Shown: positions 23,918 to 33,498 of the stretch, piece after piece | How positions within the stretch are numbered: position 1 is the first letter of the stretch | Layout: every line of letters begins with the position of its first letter | DNA from: Hybos culiciformis | Taxonomy: Eukaryota > Arthropoda > Insecta > Diptera > Hybotidae | DNA length: 64,000 nt | Reading direction: 5' to 3' | Assembly (NCBI GenBank): GCA_964007475.1 | Contig: CAXFZM010000342.1 | Location: forward strand, 62,001-126,000 | Made by a program: the position numbers and the translations under genes | The notes under the pieces: model-generated | Databases searched by the model: none | What the model was told of the DNA's origin: nothing | What the model saw: the letters and a program-made list of their open reading frames with translations, nothing else

Positions 23918-26299
23918 ATGAATATCATTTGTTGTGAATGCCAAAATATTTTCATATCATCTGATATTTATTTTATCCATCTCAAAACAAATCACAGTAA
24001 TCTTCAGCGGTTTAATTGTCAAAAATCGTTTTATAATTGTCATCGTGTTTTTTCAACTATATATAAGTATATAAATCATGTAAAACGTGATCACCTAAAC
24101 ATAAATAAAATAGATATGTCCACTAATTTCGTATTGGAAAATGATTTCAATACAGATCATTATCCTCAAAAAATAAAAGATCATACTACTATTCAGACAG
24201 ATATTAATAGTGACATAATACGGGTAATTCTTAAAACTATAAGTAATGAACGTATACCAAGAACTACTGCATTCGAAATTTTTAAATGTTTGTTTTCATT
24301 ATTTGAAAAACACATTAAAAATATTTTACAGCTTTATAAATCTGACGATAATAACGATTTTGTTGTAGATATGTTATCATCTTTATTAGAACCGATGAAA
24401 TTGAAATCGGAACATTTGATTTTGAACCAGTTAAAAGTAATGAATGTTTTAGTAGAATTCAATTCGATTAAACTTGCTACGGAATGTAATCCAACTTATT
24501 CAGTTATGAACGATATAAGTACTGTCGAATTTAATTATTTCATTCATATTGTTAATATAAAACAATTATTCACTATATTTTTTTCTTCAACTGCTCTTTT
24601 AAAACAAATTGAGGAATATACAGCTTATGTTGAAGGCTCTAGTTCGACAGTTATTTTAAATATAATTCAAACTAAATTTTGGAAAAATAAAAAAAATGAA
24701 ATAAATCCAAATAATAACAGAAATCTGTTACTCCTGCCGCTGTTAGTATATTTTGATGATTTTGAAGTTTTGAATCCATTAGGATCGCACAGTGGAATAC
24801 AGAAACTCGGTGCAGTTTATTTAAAACTAATGAGTCTTCCAGAATACTTAGTATCAAAACTATCGCACATTTTCTTAGCAATGCTTTTCTTTACAGAAGA
24901 CCGAAAAAAATTCGGCAATAGTAACATATTTCGTCATTTGATAAAATTATTAAATTCTTTGCAGGAAGAAGGTATCCAAATTAATTATAAAAATTACTCC
25001 CTCGTAAAACTAATTCCTTGTTTAATAGTAGGTGACAATTTGGGCGTGAACTCTATTTTGGGGTTCACAGAATCATTTAATTCGGCATATTACTGTAGAT
25101 TTTGTAAAAATAATATCAATGAAATGAAATTCTTATTAAATGAACAACCTGACAAATTAAGAAACGTTGCTAACTATGAATCTGATTTAATAATAAAAGA
25201 TACTAAAAAAACGGGTATAAAAGAAAATTCTATATGGAATGAGCTTCAAAACTTTCACGTTACAAATAATTTTAGCGTGGATTGTATGCATGACTTACTC
25301 GAAGGCGTTTGTCACTACGACCTATTATGTATACTTAAAATTTTTGTATTGGATAAAAAATATTTCAGTTTGCATGATTTAAATCAACGTATAGAATTTT
25401 TTAATTTTGGACCTTCATCACAAAAACCACCTCTTTTTAATATAGACAGTTTTCAATATAATAAATTAAAATTATCTGCATCAGAAATGTACATAATTAT
25501 CAAATATTTTTCTTTAATAATTGGAGATCTAATACCCGAGAATTCTATAGAATGGAATTTGTTTCAAGTTCTTAGAGAAATTATAACGATTACTTTTAGA
25601 AAGAAATTTCATATTGACACACCAAAATATTTCAAATACCTAATTGAGAGGCAAAATTCGTTATATCTTGAAATATCAAATTCCCATTTAAAACCAAAAT
25701 TTCATTTTTTAAACCATTATGCCAGTGTGATGGAAAATATTGGCCCAGTAGTTGCGATCAGTTCAATGCGTTTTGAGGCACAACACCAAACTCATAAAAA
25801 ATCTGCATATCTGTCAAATAATAGGATAAACATTTTAAAAACATTAAATATAAAAAATCAAATCCAAATTGCCAATATTTTATTAAATTATGACGAGCTT
25901 TGTAACAATTATTTAACACATGGGTCATTAATCGAAATAGATATTTCAAATTTAAATAAGTTTAAAATTAAATTCAATATTAGAAAATCCATCAAGCAAA
26001 CAAGGTGGTTAAACTATTTTGGTCTTAGTTTAAAGATAAACACAGTTATTTGCGTAGATTTATATGAAAATGGTGATCCTATGTTTGCAATTATTAATAA
26101 TATTATTAAAAAAAAGGACAATTTTTACCTTTGTTTACAATCCGTTGAAACTCTGTTTTTTAATAATCATTATTCGGCATATGAAATTGAAATAAGTGAT
26201 TTGTTTTTTGTTATGGAATTAAGTTGTATGAAATATTCTTATACTTCTCATATTTGCAAAAATGCAAATGGAACAAAATTTGTTATGTGGGATTACTGA
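23918..26299 (+). CDS. CMC (CACTA-like) transposase, 793 aa
   Basis: A single open exon. The N-terminus has two Cys/His clusters (CCEC...HLKTNH at about residues 5-26 and C...C...HVKRDH at about 34-60), likely C2H2-type DNA-binding fingers. Candidate catalytic residues, by the CMC pattern, are Asp280 or Asp281 in the YFDDF motif, Asp373 in VGDNLG, a zinc-binding pair Cys393/Cys396 (CRFC), and Glu462 in the VDCMHDLLEG motif. A C-terminal block LKPKFHFLNHY...GPVVAISSMRFEA resembles the conserved tail of this family. It follows the accessory gene by 104 bp, and both lie between CACTN termini, which supports a role in transposing element A. The relative at 11.5-13.1 kb shares all these motifs but is broken. 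I am confident of a CMC-type transposase and less sure of each catalytic assignment. Confidence 0.8.
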   Translation: MNIICCECQNIFISSDIYFIHLKTNHSNLQRFNCQKSFYNCHRVFSTIYKYINHVKRDHLNINKIDMSTNFVLENDFNTDHYPQKIKDHTTIQTDINSDIIRVILKTISNERIPRTTAFEIFKCLFSLFEKHIKNILQLYKSDDNNDFVVDMLSSLLEPMKLKSEHLILNQLKVMNVLVEFNSIKLATECNPTYSVMNDISTVEFNYFIHIVNIKQLFTIFFSSTALLKQIEEYTAYVEGSSSTVILNIIQTKFWKNKKNEINPNNNRNLLLLPLLVYFDDFEVLNPLGSHSGIQKLGAVYLKLMSLPEYLVSKLSHIFLAMLFFTEDRKKFGNSNIFRHLIKLLNSLQEEGIQINYKNYSLVKLIPCLIVGDNLGVNSILGFTESFNSAYYCRFCKNNINEMKFLLNEQPDKLRNVANYESDLIIKDTKKTGIKENSIWNELQNFHVTNNFSVDCMHDLLEGVCHYDLLCILKIFVLDKKYFSLHDLNQRIEFFNFGPSSQKPPLFNIDSFQYNKLKLSASEMYIIIKYFSLIIGDLIPENSIEWNLFQVLREIITITFRKKFHIDTPKYFKYLIERQNSLYLEISNSHLKPKFHFLNHYASVMENIGPVVAISSMRFEAQHQTHKKSAYLSNNRINILKTLNIKNQIQIANILLNYDELCNNYLTHGSLIEIDISNLNKFKIKFNIRKSIKQTRWLNYFGLSLKINTVICVDLYENGDPMFAIINNIIKKKDNFYLCLQSVETLFFNNHYSAYEIEISDLFFVMELSCMKYSYTSHICKNANGTKFVMWDY

Positions 26300-26399
26300 T
26301 AATAATAATTGATAATAATAATTAGTACAAATTAATATTAATAATGTAAAATAATAATGATTAACATTAAAACAATTAATTTTCATTTATATTTAAAAT

Positions 26400-26840
26400 G
26401 TTTTATTTCGATTGTGAGAACCTCCTGAACTACCAAATTACGTTAGCACAACCGAATGGATTCGCGACATGCGAGCAATGCAACCGAATATAAGGTAAGT
26501 TAAACTATAGAGATCAGTTACAGTGAATAAAGGAACTGTTGTACACACTGCTAATATACGTTACGGGAAACGCATTTATCATCATCTCAACATATTTGGT
26601 TATTACGGGAACTTTTATGTTCGGTTACCTCAACTGATAATTGTGTACCAGAAACCGAATTTTTTATCATGTCAATAGATTTCTCAGTCACGAACACATA
26701 AGGGTTCGGTCGCAGTATTTGAAAATATTGTTATGATAACCTCTATATAGCGGTTGCTGCAAAGTAAATACATTCTGGCTTCTAGGACCGAATAAGTCGA
26801 TTGGTCATAATACGGTTACTACAACTTCAGTCGTTCTCTG
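26400..26840 (+). repeat. Right subterminal repeats of element A
   Basis: Scattered CAACCGAAT, AAACCGAAT, GGACCGAATA and CGGTTACTAC motifs match, mostly inverted, the ATTCGGTTGC motif of the left end. They are less regular than the left array. Confidence 0.65.
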
Positions 26841-26844
26841 AGTG

Positions 26845-27259
26845 TATATGTACATAGCTACGTCCTAAATAAATTATTATTAGACATAAAAATACAACGA
26901 GAATATATAAAAATACAATAAAAAATATACGTTACCCAAATTTAAAAAAATAAATTTTTAAATTTTCAATAAATTTATAAAAAATTGATACAAAAAAACC
27001 TGAAACAAATATTATAAAAGTTAAATATATGTACATGTACATACTAGATTGTAATAAAATATTCTTCTTAATATTTTATTTTACATAATCTGGTTACGTA
27101 TACCCAGTTTTTAACTTCAAGAAAAATATTTCTTGTTCCAAGAATGGAACTAAACTTGATAAAATGAGCTTTTATTTACCGGAACAGTTCTACTAGTTCG
27201 TTTTGATAAATAAATTTTATCCTCATCATAATCTAAAATCATTCTTGTTATTAATTTGC
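26845..27259. other. AT-rich spacer between elements A and D
   Basis: No gene. The outer left terminus of element D should lie here or just left, but I could not identify a CAC-type end. Confidence 0.4.
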
Positions 27260-27685
27260 AATGTTACTTCCATGAATAAAAGTTTCTTTTTGAGCAATAG
27301 TAATTTAATTTCACTGCACAGAAATAAAAAATATTTAGGAGAAAATCAAAAAACTTTCAAGAACTTAACGCGTATTTACTTCCATGAATAAACATTTATT
27401 TCTGTGCAATAGTAATATCTTTGTACTGATCAGAATTGAAAAATGCTTAGAAGAACAACAAATAACTTTCAAAAAGTTCATGTATATTTACTTCCTCGAA
27501 TAAAAAAGTATTTCTGTGCAATAGTAATGTAATTTTACTGCCCAGAAATAAAGTAAAATTAGATGAACAACAAAGAACTTTCAAGAAGTCCATGTACAGT
27601 GACTTCCACGAATAAAAAATTTATTTGTGTGCAATAATAATTTTATTTTAATGTTTAGAAATAAAATATACTTAGTAGAATAACA
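27260..27685. repeat. Four-unit tandem repeat, probable subterminal array of element D
   Basis: Units of about 118 bp share TTTACTTCCATGAATAAA, TTCTGTGCAATAGTAAT, ACTGCACAGAAATAAA and AACAACAAATAACTTTCAA blocks. The same AACAAGAAGCAACTTTGAACAAGTCCATG-type block resumes at 29.79 kb on the far side of the Penelope-like insertion, so the array was once continuous with the accessory gene D region. Confidence 0.7.
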
Positions 27686-27702
27686 TTTTTGCCGAATTTG
27701 TA

Positions 27703-28737
27703 ATGCGTGATCTAGAAAAATGTTCTATTAATAATTTGAGTTTTAAACCACTAATATACAATAGATATGTTGATGACATTTTCTGTATTGCACCAGAATG
27801 CAAAGTCAAAAACATCTTAGATACTTTCAGTTCCTTTCACCCAAAAATAAAATTTACACATGAAACTGAAGAAAATAATAAAATTCATTTTCTAGACGTT
27901 TCAATAATCAAAAATCATAATAAATTAGAGACTAATTGGTATAGAAAGCCAACATATTCGGGACGCTTGTTACATTTCCATTCTAACCATCCAATTACTC
28001 AAAAGAAAGCAATAATCTATAATTTAGTTGATAAGGCAATAATGTTGTCAAATAAAAGGTTCCACTTTGACAACTTAAATATCATCGAAAGAATTTTACG
28101 TGAAAATTTTTACCCTGACAATTTCATAAAAAAATTTATTTATATTAGACAACAGCATTTAAAAAATAAACAAAATGTTGTTAATAACAATTTGCCTGTT
28201 AATATTAACAACATTCCTAACCTAAGTAATAATACTAATAGCAATAATTGTAATATTCCAAAAATTGTCACCTTACCTTTTCATGACACTATGTCAAAAT
28301 CTTTTTCACAATTCTTCAAACAACAAAACGCTATATTAGTTCATAAAATTCAAAATAATTTGCAATATGTTAATAAAGGCAAAGACAAAATATGCAATAA
28401 TAACAAACATAATGTAGTATATAAAATTAATTGTAAGGACTGTAATTCGTGTTATGTGGGACAAACAAAAAGATCATTAGAGACTAGAATTAAGGAACAT
28501 AAAAACAACATTAAGCTACCAGTTGAACGTCATAATGTAATTACAAACCACAGAATGGAACATGACCATAATTTTGATTTTGACTTTCCAGTAATTCTGG
28601 ACAGTGAAAAAAATTATTACAAAAGAAGCATTTCAGAAATGTTACATATAAAAAGTTGTAACAATACTATCAATGCACAAATTGACACAGAAAAACTGAA
28701 CAATATATATAACACAGTTTTTTTCCTTCCTTGTTAA
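27703..28737 (+). CDS. Penelope-like reverse transcriptase (C-terminal part) with GIY-YIG endonuclease
   Basis: The frame is open from about 27,688, ahead of the first ATG, so the protein is a truncated product rather than a true start. The first residues carry the RT active-site motif RYVDDIF (about residues 21-27), then LDVSI and the WYRKPTYSGRLLHF motif that is typical of Penelope-like RTs. After an Asn-rich linker (residues about 165-190) comes a GIY-YIG endonuclease, VYKINCKDCNSCYVGQTKR followed by RIKEHK (about 243-275), with Tyr and Arg at the catalytic positions. The fingers of the RT are missing, so the copy is dead on arrival by 5' truncation even though the remaining frame is intact. 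The intact frame suggests a recent insertion. Confidence 0.88.
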   Translation: MRDLEKCSINNLSFKPLIYNRYVDDIFCIAPECKVKNILDTFSSFHPKIKFTHETEENNKIHFLDVSIIKNHNKLETNWYRKPTYSGRLLHFHSNHPITQKKAIIYNLVDKAIMLSNKRFHFDNLNIIERILRENFYPDNFIKKFIYIRQQHLKNKQNVVNNNLPVNINNIPNLSNNTNSNNCNIPKIVTLPFHDTMSKSFSQFFKQQNAILVHKIQNNLQYVNKGKDKICNNNKHNVVYKINCKDCNSCYVGQTKRSLETRIKEHKNNIKLPVERHNVITNHRMEHDHNFDFDFPVILDSEKNYYKRSISEMLHIKSCNNTINAQIDTEKLNNIYNTVFFLPC

Positions 28738-29776
28738 TTTTAAATTTCAATTTCTTTTATTTAATTTTTTTATTTTTTGATACTGAATCGATAGATTTAT
28801 TATAATAATAAACTTTATTACCTAAAGGAAAAATTTGATCATATAATTTAATAAAATTCATAAAAATTCATAAAAATTTTTTGATGTCAATGACCTGATA
28901 TTTTTGAAAGATTTGCTTTGCAAATTGTTTTAGTAGAGTAATTTTAATTATTGATAAAATTTATAATTTTTTCGTTTTTTCGTTTTTATTTCAATGAAAA
29001 AATGTTTTATACCTGCCAATGCCAAAAATATTTTATATAAAAAAATTGAGGGAAATGAAAAGAGTTTTTTGCTTTTTGGTTAATTAAAAAAGTGTCTTCA
29101 AACATTAAGCATCATAAGATGCAATAATAATAAAAAAAGTTCTTTTGTAATGTCATGTGTTAACTTTTATTTTATTTTCAAATTTGTTTTTTGAAGCAGT
29201 TTCTTACTGCTGTTTATGTATAATTTTTATTTTTAATTAATGATGAAGAAATTCTACAAAAAAATGTTTAATAAAATATAGTAGAATTTTCGGATATTCC
29301 ACGAAGATAAATATGTTGAGGTATGTTATTGAGTTTTCGTTTGATAACAATAAAACCAAAAAAATTTTTGTTCAGTAATAATAATAACACAAAAAAAAAA
29401 AAAAAATTAAATTAATTTCATATACCTAAACTTTATTAATTTGTTGATAACAAGTAAAAATAAAAAATTGTATTGTATTAGATTTAATTTAATAAGTAAA
29501 TTTAAAAAAGTTTTTTTTTGAAGAAACACATAACAATCAAATTTAGATATTATAAAAAATATGTGATAAAGTTTTAATAGAATTTTACAGAATAAATAAA
29601 TAAAAAACACCAACAATTTCTGATGAGGATGTAAAACAAACATCGAAACGTCAAATTTATTGTAAAAAACAAATGTTAAATAAAGAATAAATTTCTTTTT
29701 TTAAAATATAATTGTCTGATTTAATTGGTCGAAAAATACACACTATTAACAAATAACACAGACGTAAAAAAACAAC
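28738..29776 (+). other. 3' non-coding region of the Penelope-like element
   Basis: AT-rich, no gene. The signature motif near 29.62-29.66 kb is the only recognisable part. A minus-strand open frame across 29,407-29,643 is composed of A/T-rich codons and is not a gene. Confidence 0.6.
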
Positions 29777-29924
29777 AGAATAACAAAATAGTTAAAAGAA
29801 CAAGAAGCAACTTTGAACAAGTCCATGCAAATACTCGTTATAATTTAACATTGACTTGTCATCAGCATTGATTTTCGAAAATTTCGAAATATACAGTTCT
29901 GTAGCATATTTTCCTTTTATTTAC

Positions 29925-32900
29925 TTCTGTTTGAAGATCAGCTACAGCAGCTACTTCGATGGCAAATGAATTGATAACGTCACCAACTGTAACTCGCCAA
30001 TTTTTTTTCCCAATCTTCTTTCTGGCGGTTGGATTAAGGGAAGCAACTAGTAGTTTCCAAATTTGAAATTTTTTTATCTCTGTAAGTAAATTGATATTAA
30101 TTAGTAAAAATGATTGAAATAATTGGTTTTAAAAACCAAACAGTAACATCAGTCATTGCAATGTATTAAACAGGTATATAATGAGTTATCTCAAAGTGGA
30201 CGTTTAATTAATTAATTAAAAGAAAACTTTTTATTAATAACCTGGATCTGATGAAATATTCTGACGGATATTATCACATACATGTGATCTTCCTTGAGTC
30301 ATAATGCAATTCTCTATGGCATCTTTAAATAAATTCCAATTATTGAATAGGATATTTTCCTTGTCAGGATACAACTTATTGAAATCATGATTTATCTAAA
30401 AATTTATAAAATAAAAATTATTTAAGGTTCAGTAAAACTTTTTATTTCTTACCAATACGCTGCCAAAGCTTTGTTTCAAAATTGGCCAGTTCTCAATTAT
30501 TATATTGATTTGTATTTTATCATTTTTTTTTAGTTCATTAGTCCAAATCAAAAGTTTTCTTCCAATTTATTTCAACAGCTTCAAAAGGCGAATTGTGAAT
30601 CTGAAGCCAATTTTTTAATGCAAGTTGCTCTTGATCTTCTGTACTTTCAAGAATTGTATCCAAATTTTGTGTTAATTCGGACGTTCCTTTTTCTGCAATA
30701 ACATTACACCTTTAAAAACTTTAAAACAAAATACGGGAATAAAATATGTTGTTTATAGGGTTTCATTACAAGTAAGTTTGGAATTAGATCTACTTTGAAT
30801 TTAAATCGGGGCGGGATCTATCGATTTGATACAGTTTCGGAATAAATAAGTTTAGTATAGTAATCATACAATACATTTCTGTTTAATAGAATCAATTGTA
30901 TATTCTATTAACCTTTTATTTAACTGAAATCGAATTGCCAGTAAATAATTGCAAACTATCATTTAGGCTAATGTATATAATGTTTAAATTTTTTTAGTTC
31001 ATTAGTCCAAATCAAAAGTTTTCTTCCAATTTATTTCAACAGCTTCAAAAGGCGAATTGTGAATCTGAAGCCAATTTTTTAATGCAAGTTGCTCTTGATC
31101 TTCTGTACTTTCAAGAATTGTATCCAAATTTTGTGTTAATTCGGACGTTCCTTTTTCTGCAATAACATTACACCTTTAAAAACTTTAAAACATACGGGAA
31201 TACGGGAATACGGGAATAAAATATGTTGTTTATAGGGTTTCATTACAAGTAAGTTTGGAATTAGATCTACTTTGAATTTAAATCGGGGCGGGATCTATCG
31301 ATTTGATACAGTTTCGGAATAAATAAGTTTAGTATAGTAATCATACAATACATTTCTGTTTAATAGAATCAATTGTATATTCTATTAACCTTTTATTTAA
31401 CTGAAATCGAATTGCCAGTAAATAATTGCAAACTATCATTTAGGCTAATGTATTTTATCTTGTCTTCGACTTTTCCGGGAAGAAAAAAGCCCTGATTTCT
31501 TTAAAGATGAAACCATTGATCTGTATTTATTATAAAGTTTACCTCTGGGATTTGGTCCTCGTACAAAGTAATATTCCTAAAAATATAGATATACCATTTC
31601 ATTTTATTTTCTTCGAAATATAAAAACAATGTTTCATTAATTTTTTTTCATATTAAGAAGAAAATATATTATTGAATTAAATGTATTATACATACCGTAT
31701 TACCATTGTATAAGATATAATAAAATTTACCTTTTCTTCATTAGGAAAATATTTCAAAATATCATTCGCGATTCGATCGAATTCATCAAAAATCATCACG
31801 CAATTTCTGTCAATATATTCTCGTACAACATTTGCTGCCAAAATACCTTTTTCATCTGGAGAGAGATTGTTATTTGTTAGATATCTACTCATTAATTTTG
31901 AACCAGTCCATGTTTTTAAAAATTCTTCCATACTCTAAAAAAAATACTCTATTGAAGTAAATAAATATATTATATAGAATTTAATATTTTATTTACTTAC
32001 AAATTTATAATCTTCATCGAAGATCGAAGTAGAAAACATTGAAGATTCTGATTGGTAACTTTTCGCACTTGCCACAGAAGACCTTTTCGATCTGACAGAG
32101 TGATTTGATGAAGTATCAGATGGAAAACTTCCGTCGCTATCAACGGAATGTTTGAATGAAACAGGGTGGTGAAGCTAAAAAAGCAAATTAAAAGCAGTAT
32201 ATTATATGATCGCTTTCTTTATATTAACATTTTATAGATTAAAAGTTTTCTATTACATTTAAAATACGCCAACTATTGAGAGCACTTCTAAAGATTGCTC
32301 TGGAGCCCAAATCCTTATTAAACATATCCTTCAATTCAATTTCTGTCAAATGTGGGAGCGAATTCATAGTTATTTTATGTTCTGCAAATGCCATTACAAA
32401 TGTTATAAATTGTATTTATATGATAAAAAAAAATATATTTTAAAATAAATTTCTTTAACTATAATGAAATTACAAATTTTCGAATCTACATTTTATCTTA
32501 TTTTCAATCACCCGTAGAAAACTTTCAGAATTATCCGTAGATTTTTGAAATAAATTGAAATCTCAAAAAACAATGAAAAATTCCATACAGAAATTTTTTT
32601 AAATAATATATATATATTTTAACTACGCAAAATCTTTTAACTATGCAAATTTACCTGAATTTTGGCAATCTACAGCACTATTTATTTATTTTTTTTCATT
32701 AAACCTAAAAGCAAAATAAGACTTACTCTCGAAGATATCAAAAAACGATTCCATATTCCAGCTTTTAATGAGGTCCTTTAACTCTTCTTCCAAACAAGGT
32801 TCTTTTGGGCCTAATTGTACAATAGAACCCACAAAACTTCCTAAAAATGAAGAACATATAAAATTTTTATAGGAATAAACCACCATTAAATTCAAATTAA

Positions 32901-33265
32901 ATCGTATAAAAGCGATAAAGTTTGATTTTAAAATTAAAAAATACATTAGATTTTTATTGAAAATTTGTAAAAAAAAATTTATTAAAAAAAAAACAACAAA
33001 AATTAGAAATTTGAAAAAAATGTCTGAAAAATATTAAGAACTATAAATAATGGTATCATATCATAAATACATAAATAAATTTGTTCAAAAATAAATAAAT
33101 TCGTTACTATGAATTAATGTTAGTTGAACCATGATATAAACATAAACGTTAATATACAAAAGCATGCAATTACAAATAAAACACAAATTAACAAACCAAA
33201 CCTTCTATATTGACGATATCATTTAATGCACATGCAAAATCAGCCAATTCTTCTTGATCTGACAT
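29925..33265 (-). pseudogene. Transposon accessory gene, copy D, with N-terminal SAM domain (damaged)
   Basis: Minus-strand exons with GT-AG borders are 33,265-33,202; 32,840-32,727; 32,381-32,257; 32,174-32,001; 31,934-31,731; 31,576 to about 31,460; 31,155 to about 31,005 (with a duplicate at 30,692 to about 30,540); about 30,540-30,453; 30,395-30,242; and 30,079 to about 29,925. The first five join in phase. Residues about 38-102 form a SAM domain: an Ile-Lys-Ser-Trp helix, LPHLTEIELKDMF, and GSRAIF...LNSWR. A Ser-rich linker follows, then the core shared with copy A (LSPDEKGILAANVVREYID, FDEFDRIANDIL, GPNPRGKLYNKY). One exon is tandemly duplicated, its junction with the next needs a frameshift, and the last exon of copy A (DKRYWFDD part) is absent. 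The copy therefore looks non-functional. No transposase follows it; the subterminal repeats do. Confidence 0.6.
30522..31455. repeat. Tandem duplication of about 465 bp inside accessory gene D
   Basis: Segment 30,522-30,980 is repeated at about 30,990-31,455 with near identity, starting at TTTAGTTCATTAGTCC and ending at CATTTAGGCTAATGTAT. The right copy has an extra ACGGGAAT triplication (31,194-31,217). It includes one whole exon of the accessory gene and its acceptor. The near identity indicates a recent event. Confidence 0.9.
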
Positions 33266-33269
33266 TATT

Positions 33270-33498
33270 GTCAAAATTTTAATAATCTAAATCAGTTCTT
33301 ATCAAACCTTTGCGCTGATAACAACATTCGCTCAAAACCTCTCTTTTTTTCACTTAATTAAAAAAAAAAAAACACAAGTATTCAAAAAATCTATTATTAA
33401 GAATACAATAAATTTTATACAACCAAATTTTTATTTATTTAAAAACGTGGTATATCATCTACAAAGTAAGTTTTGACAAATAAAAAAAAAAAAAAAAA
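33270..33498. other. AT-rich junction between element D and the I-type LINE
   Basis: This contains the presumed 5' UTR of the LINE and perhaps the right end of element D. A run of A's (33,482-33,498) lies directly before the LINE ORF1 ATG. No boundary can be set by eye. Confidence 0.35.

Larger units (their letters stand above)
19994..26844 (+). mobile_element. CACTA-like (CMC) DNA transposon A, apparently complete
   Basis: The 6,851-bp unit starts CACTGAGAAAACTC and ends with the complement of CACTCAGAGAACGACTGAAG. TA lies just outside both ends, so the target duplication is at most 2 bp by eye (ATA versus TAT at 3 bp). Both ends carry subterminal copies of an ATTCGGTTGC motif, forward on the left and mostly inverted on the right. 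Inside, in order, are a short TIR element, the nine-exon accessory gene and the single-exon transposase, both on the plus strand. No frame break was found in either gene, so this copy could be recent or active. Confidence 0.75.
27686..29776 (+). mobile_element. 5'-truncated Penelope-like element
   Basis: The unit contains the C-terminal half of a Penelope-type RT plus its GIY-YIG endonuclease, then about 1 kb of 3' sequence. Near 29,620-29,665 it has a CTGATGAGGATG...CATCGAAACGTC motif resembling the recurrent non-coding signature of Penelope-like elements. AGAATAACA directly flanks the element on both sides (27,677-27,685 and 29,777-29,785), a 9-bp candidate target duplication. Confidence 0.8.
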
